A DNA stretch of 64,000 nt. Origin: Cunninghamia lanceolata (lineage: Eukaryota; Streptophyta; Pinopsida; Cupressales; Cupressaceae). Under the pieces are notes generated by a model. The model searched no databases and had not been told where the DNA came from. It saw nothing but the letters and a program-made list of their open reading frames with translations. The stretch lies in NCBI GenBank assembly GCA_027924645.1, contig BSBN01001482.1, positions 10,124,001 to 10,188,000 of the forward strand, read 5' to 3'. Both the position numbers and the translations under genes were made by a program. Of this stretch, positions 58,736 through 64,000 are shown piece after piece (position 1 is the first letter of the stretch; every line of letters starts with the position of its first letter).

Positions 58736-59868
58736 CTAGTTTTCATCATTGCAAACTTCATTTATAGTCTTAGGTTCTATCCTTGAAATCAGACAATACT
58801 CATCTGAGTCTTGAGCAATTCTTCTTCTTGTTTGCACACCTTGGCTTTTATCACCTATGATCTGATCTTTAGAGTGGTTTAGTCTTACATACCTGGGAAC
58901 TTTGGGAGTTTCTTGCACTTCTAATTCTTCATCAGGTTCATTGTGACTCAGCTCTTCTCCTTGAGTTACCAGACCTGTTTGATTCTGAGTACCAGAAGGA
59001 GTTTGGACTCCTTGAATTAGAACATCATTCTGATCATCTTCATCATATTCATAAAACCTTGAAGGTCTCTCAATTCCTTCATCAACCTTTACATTTGTAC
59101 TTTCTATCATCTTTCTGAGTCTCTTATTGTAACACCGGTAAGCTTTGCTTTGAGTGGAGTAACCTAAGAATGTTCCTTCATTACTTCTAGCATCAAACTT
59201 GCCTAGATCTTCATCTCTTTTAATGTAACATTTTCTACCAAATACTCTAAAATACCTCATAGTAGGAGTGATGCCAAACCAAAGTTCATAAGGAGTCTTC
59301 CGATATTGCTTCTGATTTGAACTCGATTGAGAGTATAGACTGCACTGCTGACAGCTTCTCTCCAAAACATCTGAGGAACATTTGTTTCCATCATCATTAT
59401 CCTAGATGCTTCCTGGATGGTCCAGTTCTTTCTCTCTACTACTCCATTCTGCTATGGAGTCCTAGGAGCAGACAACTATCTCTTTATACCATGCTTCTCA
59501 CAATAATCTATGAACTCACTGGATGTGAATTCACCACCTCTATCAGACCTCAGACATTTCATTTTTAATCCGGTTTGATTCTCAACCATAGCCTTGAAGA
59601 TTTTGAACTTCTCAAAAGCTTCTGATTTTTCTTTCAGAAATGTAACCCACATCATCCAGGAATGGTCATCAATCAGTAACATGAAATATCTATCACCTTG
59701 CATATTCTTGATTCTTGTCGGACCATATAGATCAGTATGAACTAGTTCCAATAATCTGGTAGAGGACTGATTCTTGCTTTTGAATGAGACTCTGCTCTAT
59801 TTACCTAGCTGACATTCTTTGCACAAACTATTTATAGGTTTTACCAATTTTGGAAGATCTCTTATAGC
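58736..59868 (-). pseudogene. Inner copia integrase
   Basis: HTDLYGP near 59745 gives the first Asp, CLRSDRGGEFTSSEF near 59550 the second, and QQNGVVERKN near 59430 the Glu. After a TAG near 59474 and a frame change near 59370-59440, the C-terminal region continues at 59365 (YRKTPYELWFGITPTMRYFR, then VFGRKCYIKRDED), followed by an acidic linker to the RT. The enzyme would insert cDNA; the CATAT duplication is its footprint. Confidence 0.9.
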
Positions 59869-60528
59869 CTAAGTATTGCTTATCTTGATGATGTTATCAA
59901 AATTTACATGACACATCCTTCTATGCCATAACCAACTCTGATCAATTTGAACAAACAGACAACTTTTATTAGTACCAACCAGATGAAAGATATTACCTTT
60001 TGTTTGAGTACCGGATGCAATCTCAGTTCCAGAGCTTTCAAAGATCCTGCATTTTCCACTCTTGAACCAGAGATCATAACCTTTGCCCACCAACTGTCCA
60101 ACACTAAGAAGATTGTCCTTCAATCCTTCAACATACAGTACATTACCAGTTTTGTTCTTTCCATCAAATAAAATAGTTCCCCTACCTCTGATTCTACTAG
60201 CAGAATTATCACCAAACTTTACCATTCCTCCTTCATACCTTTCCAAATTTAAGAACTTGTTCTTGTCACCTGTTATATGATGAGAGCATCCACTGTCAAT
60301 GACCCAATCATCCTTTTCTTCAACTTGGGCAGCTAGAGCTCTTTCTACAACCTTATGATTGATAGATTCAGAGGGCATTGGATCTTCTTCCTTCATGGCA
60401 ATAAACACCCATTCATTTCCGGATTTGTTTCCTATCTCTGATTCATCATCTGTTACTCCTTCATTATCATCTTCTTTATGAACATAATAACAATTCTTTT
60501 GGAACCTTTGTCTGTTAGAATTTGACCT
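59869..60528 (-). pseudogene. Inner copia protease and pre-integrase region
   Basis: DDWVIDSGCSHHITGD contains the retropepsin active site DSG, intact. It is followed by the pre-integrase zinc motif WLWHRRMCHVNFDNI. TAG stops fall near 59869 and 59811, both at positions where Gln is usual in related elements or the change is CAG-like. Confidence 0.88.
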
Positions 60529-61401
60529 TTAAAATCTTTCTAGATATTTTAAGGCAAAGAGACCAATCTTATTGCAGTTAAAACACTTAAAGGGTAATTT
60601 TCCTTCATACTTACCAGATCCTCTTGGCAGTCTCTTTGCAATGAGGGCTTCAAGTTGAGCTGTTTCTGCTTCTTCTTCTTCCATGTCTTTTCTTGCTTGA
60701 TCATACCATGACAGTTTCCTTGATGAGTTATCTCCCGGATCAAATCTTTGTTTACCTTTCATAGAGGCACTGGTTTTGAATGCAGATTTAGTCTTGGGGA
60801 GATCATCTCCAAACTCGGCCATTTCAAAAGCAGCCAACTTACCAACCAATTGATCTCTTGTGACTGTTGTGTGAGCTCTGAATTCTTTGATTGCAAAAGC
60901 CTTGATTTTATAAGAAGCAGGAAGGGATCTGAGAACTTTGCCAACAATCTCTTCTTCACTTAGGATTCCACTTACATTTCTAATTCCACAAACTAGCTCT
61001 TTCACTCTTGGCATAAAAGAGGTATTATTTTCATCATCTCTCATTTTTAGTTTTTCAAATTTTCCTTTTAGACTTTGTAACTTTGCACATTTAACAAACT
61101 AATCTCCTTCATGCAAAAGTTCAAGTTTCCCCCAAATCTCAAAGGCAGTTGGTAGATCAATAACATTTGAGAGCTCTGAGTCAGATAATGCACTTAGAAG
61201 AGCCTCTTTGGTCTGTAGATTGTTTTCAGCATCTGTGATTTCATTTAGGGTTGTCGAACCACCCTGTGGAGGTATATAAGTTTTTGTAACCATGGACCAG
61301 TATGCAAAACCCATACACTGTAAGTGACATTTCATGTGACCTTTCCAAAGACTAAAGTTGGTTCCATCAAACTTTAGACTATCCTTCTTGTATGATGACA
61401 T
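60529..61401 (-). pseudogene. Inner copia gag
   Basis: The chosen start MSSYKKDSLKFDGTNFSLWK at 61401 is the usual copia gag beginning. A TAG at 61099 follows LLHEGD. The frame then continues (KLKMRDDENNTSFMPRVKEL, SLPASYKIKAFAIKE) to a zinc knuckle CFNCNKIGLFALKYLE. In the knuckle the His and the last Cys are lost (H to L, C to Y), so RNA binding would be impaired. Confidence 0.9.
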
Positions 61402-61442
61402 CCTGGATCTCCTCAAGCGGTTAAGCTCCTTTTAGAGGAACT

Positions 61443-61456
61443 TAGCTCTGATACCA
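61443..61456 (-). promoter_or_regulatory. Primer binding site of the inner copia
   Basis: On the minus strand TGGTATCAGAGCTA follows the LTR end CAACA after two bases. It is the standard initiator-Met tRNA type site. Confidence 0.92.
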
Positions 61457-61458
61457 AT

Positions 61459-62711
61459 TGTTGGATTTAGGGCACACAACTGAGAGGGGGGGGGGGTGAA
61501 TCAGTTGTATAAAAATTTCTCCCTTTTATGTACTTAACTCCACATTGTTAATTAGCAACATAATAGAAGATCAATCATGAAAGCACAATGTAACAAATAA
61601 ATAGTAGAAACACATCAACACATGAAACACCAAGATTTTCACATGGAAAACCTGGTTAAGGGAAAAACCACGAGGTGATTAACCCAAGATGATATTCTCT
61701 GTTAGAAGAATAGAAAGAACAAATGGCACATGCTAATTAGGGCTCATTGCCTGAGCACACTGCTCACAAGAGGCTCACTGCCTACAGGAGACACACTATC
61801 TACAAAGGAATAAGTATCACATACTTGAACTGGTAAATAGCATCTTCACTATGCTTGAGTCAGTTCCATTTAAGCTCAACCCTTCTACTCTACCTTTCAC
61901 TCTTCTCTTCGCTACCACACACTCATCTCCACGAATACAATCTTGAAATGACTTCGTAAACCTTTATTTATACATGACATCAACTTAGGAACAAACATCT
62001 AAGTCGGCAAACAACCACAAGAACATTCGCAAGGTGTATAATTCATCCGGTCAGCCAGTCACAGAAAGAACACCTTCATCTGGAAGTATTTCTTCAATTC
62101 TAGGCTCCAAATCTAATGCGGACCATCAACACGAACTGAACATAATCCAAGGACCTTCACAAGCTTTCCTGAATCACCAGGAACATCCGCACTTCCTCTA
62201 CTTACTAAAATCCATCTCTCCTTCATCCGGAACCTCAAGAACATAGTCTATCATCACTATCACAAAGGAATAGGTTCTTTCGGACCTTCAAACCACAAAC
62301 TGATCTACTTGACACTTCACAAGGACGTCCTCAACACTTCCTCAAATCTACAGAGTGGGATAATGTATTACCGGACCTTACCGGATCTATCTGTCTCACT
62401 TTGTCACCACTGAGCACCTGTCGGAACCAGTTCTACTTGAGCGACCATAACTTCTTCATATCTTCATGCGGATCCCTGAAAACTTGACTAGAGCATCTCA
62501 AGACTTATATCTACAAACCCTTTAAACCGCATCCTCTGATCCTCAACCTTTCTTGGACTTTTACCTTGTTATCATCACTATTCTTCAGTATTCCTGATTA
62601 AGACTAATTTTCTCAATATCCTCAGCACACAGCTCATCCAATCCTTCTCATTAATGCAACCTGAGTATGTTGACATCAATGACAACACTAGTTAGGCCCA
62701 TACTTGCAACA
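61459..62711 (-). repeat. 5' LTR of the inner copia
   Basis: The LTR is 1253 bp, plus-strand TGTTGGATTTAGGG to ACTTGCAACA, followed by the CATAT duplication at 62712-62716. Short plus-strand frames inside are not genes. Confidence 0.93.
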
Positions 62712-63120
62712 CATATGAATGATTTCAACATGCTAGTTGCACAATTGACATCTATTGGTGTAAAGATAGAGGAGGAGGATCAGTGTATGACCCTGCTTTG
62801 TTCTCTATCGAACTCATGGGATCATCTTGTCATGGCAATCGGAAGCACCACATCCACATTCAAAATGGAAGAAGTGGTTTCTTCATTGTTGTCTGAAGAG
62901 ATGCGGAGAAAGTCTTCTGAGGCAGCCAAAGAGGCCCTTGCAGTTCATGGAAGACCCAAGGAGAAAGGGAAGAAGAAGGACAAGAAAGTTGAGAAGGATA
63001 GATCTAAATCATGTGGGAGATCCAAATCTCCTAGAAAGTCCAAGGCTCTTTGTTGGAACTATGGAAAAACTGAGCATTTCTGAAAGGAATGCAAAGAGGA
63101 GAAGAAGAAAAAGAAGAAAG
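62712..63120 (+). pseudogene. Outer copia gag, 3' part
   Basis: Gag resumes right after the inner copia with FNMLVAQLTSIGVKIEEEDQ, then SLSNSWDHLVMAIGSTT, a typical copia gag core. A Lys-rich stretch and a damaged zinc knuckle follow (CWNYGKTEHF, stop at 63081, KEC): the second Cys is Tyr and the Gly before His is Glu. Confidence 0.85.
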
Positions 63121-63617
63121 CTCCTAATTCAAATTCTGACAAGTCACAAGACGACGGTGATGCTTTCATTACAGCCCTAGCAACCCATGCATCTGATGAT
63201 GTGTGGCTAATCAACTCTGGTGCATCATTCCACATGACCTCTCATCAAAACTGGTTCACTAAGTATGAGGAGTTTGATGGTGGAAAGGTGTATCTGGGTG
63301 ACGACTCTCATCTGAAGATTGTTGGTCATGGAAAAGTCTCTATCTGATTCACTGATGGTCGAGTGAAGGGGATCTCTGGGGTTATGTACATCCCAGGCTT
63401 AGCACGAAACCTTCTTTCTGTAAGTAGTTTGAATGATGTAGGTGTGCAGGTTGTCTTTTCAAAAGAAGAATGCAAGATGACTAGAGGATCTATGGTGCTT
63501 GCTAAGGGTACTAGGAGAGGTACTTTGTTTCAGCTGGAGGCATGTATTTCACGATGGAATAGTTCTTCTAACTCAAGGAAAAGGGCAGCAGTCACTTCAT
63601 CCCCACCATCTGAATGA
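63121..63617 (+). pseudogene. Outer copia protease
   Basis: DVWLINSGASFHMTSH is the retropepsin site with the catalytic Asp changed to Asn, a single G-to-A type change that would abolish activity. Downstream YIPGLARNLLSVSSLND and LFQLEA follow the family pattern. Stops lie at about 63346 and at 63615. Confidence 0.88.
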
Positions 63618-63620
63618 GCA

Positions 63621-63986
63621 GTGAAGAAATCTATTGTTTCTAGTCTTGATGGTTGTAATCATGCACCGGAAGTTAAACTTCATGCAGAAAAGACAATGTT
63701 ATGGCATAAGAGATTTGGCCACATTGGTGAGAAGGGTCTGCGTACCCTAAAAAATAAGAACCTCATTGAGGGGTTAGATGATGGTAATCTTGAGTTTAAC
63801 CTTTGCGAACATTGCATTTATGGAAAACAAAACCGTGTTCAGTTTTACTCAAATTCTCATAAGTCTTCTGGTGTGTTGGACCTTATTCATTTTGATGTGT
63901 TTGGTCTTGTTAATGTTCCTTCATTATCAAAATCTGTATACTTTGTATCTTTTATAGATGATTACAGTGGAAGGACATGGATTTAA
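63621..63986 (+). pseudogene. Outer copia pre-integrase and start of integrase
   Basis: MLWHKRFGHIGEKGLRTL and CEHCIYGKQ form the HHCC zinc-binding region, and LDLIHFDVFG and SFIDDYSGRTW begin the integrase core. The first core Asp is present. A TAA at 63984 follows TWI. The remainder lies beyond the window. Confidence 0.88.
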
Positions 63987-64000
63987 TTTCTCAGAAGCAA

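Larger units (their letters stand above)
55678..62711 (-). mobile_element. Inner Ty1/copia element, complete, minus strand
   Basis: The element is 7034 bp with LTRs 55678-56926 and 61459-62711, PBS and polypurine tract in place, and a 5-bp CATAT duplication. The minus-strand order is gag, protease, integrase, RT, RNase H, which is copia order. LTRs differ by a few percent by eye. Coding is near complete but has a handful of stops and two compensating frame changes. Confidence 0.95.
54148..64000 (+). mobile_element. Outer Ty1/copia element (5' part; continues beyond the window)
   Basis: A plus-strand copia with 5' LTR (54148 to about 55198), PBS, gag, protease and the start of integrase. It is interrupted in gag at 55678-62711 by another copia. 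Several stops and a lost protease Asp show it is dead. Confidence 0.88.

Noticed and set aside
62667..62716. Start of a 138-codon frame at 62667 as the gag start
   Set aside because: The first 15 codons are inner copia LTR and the duplication. Real gag sequence begins after 62711, so the apparent start is a junction artefact.

Overview
This window looks like intergenic DNA from a plant with a large genome. Gymnosperm-like is my inference from the mix of plant Ty3/gypsy and Ty1/copia elements and a long interstitial block of degenerate CCCTAAA plant telomere-type repeats; the species cannot be fixed from the sequence. I see no host gene, tRNA or rRNA. Almost every base belongs to transposable elements inserted into one another, and nearly all coding regions are decayed.

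Nesting order, outside to inside. (0) The host is a large non-coding element with copia-type signals: LTR end at 1-962, PBS at 965, purine tract at 16600-16610, and a second LTR that starts at 16611, breaks near 17320 and resumes at 52877-53794. (1) A 12.1-kb Ty3/gypsy element (gypsy A, plus strand, 2674-14748, TSD GTTAG) sits in its interior. It has a single gag-pol frame broken mainly by TAG stops, a second complete RNase H ahead of the RT, and a usual RNase H that has lost its first Asp. (2) A minus-strand gypsy-like array (gypsy B, about 17321-52876) sits in the host's second LTR. It holds three 3-kb LTRs separated by two internal regions encoding gag, a coiled-coil protein and a G-patch plus zinc-knuckle protein, with no RT seen. 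(3) Inside gypsy B lies an 18.4-kb DNA transposon (18358-36751) with 25-bp terminal inverted repeats and a TAA target duplication. The undisturbed target is visible at 42985 and 49537 in the sister gypsy B copies. (4) To the right of position 53794 is a copia element (from 54148, running off the window), itself split by a complete 7.0-kb minus-strand copia (55678-62711, TSD CATAT).

The DNA transposon is the most interesting object. It carries two tail-to-tail genes. On the minus strand (26954-30036) is a roughly 970-codon DDE-type candidate transposase that I cannot place in the common plant superfamilies. On the plus strand (18645-20646) is a seven-exon gene of unknown function with phase-0 introns. 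Between and beyond them are a 359-bp tandem array, a LINE ORF1 fragment, and about 4.1 kb of telomere-like satellite with 1.3-kb higher-order periodicity. All calls come from reading the sequence by eye; no database search was run.
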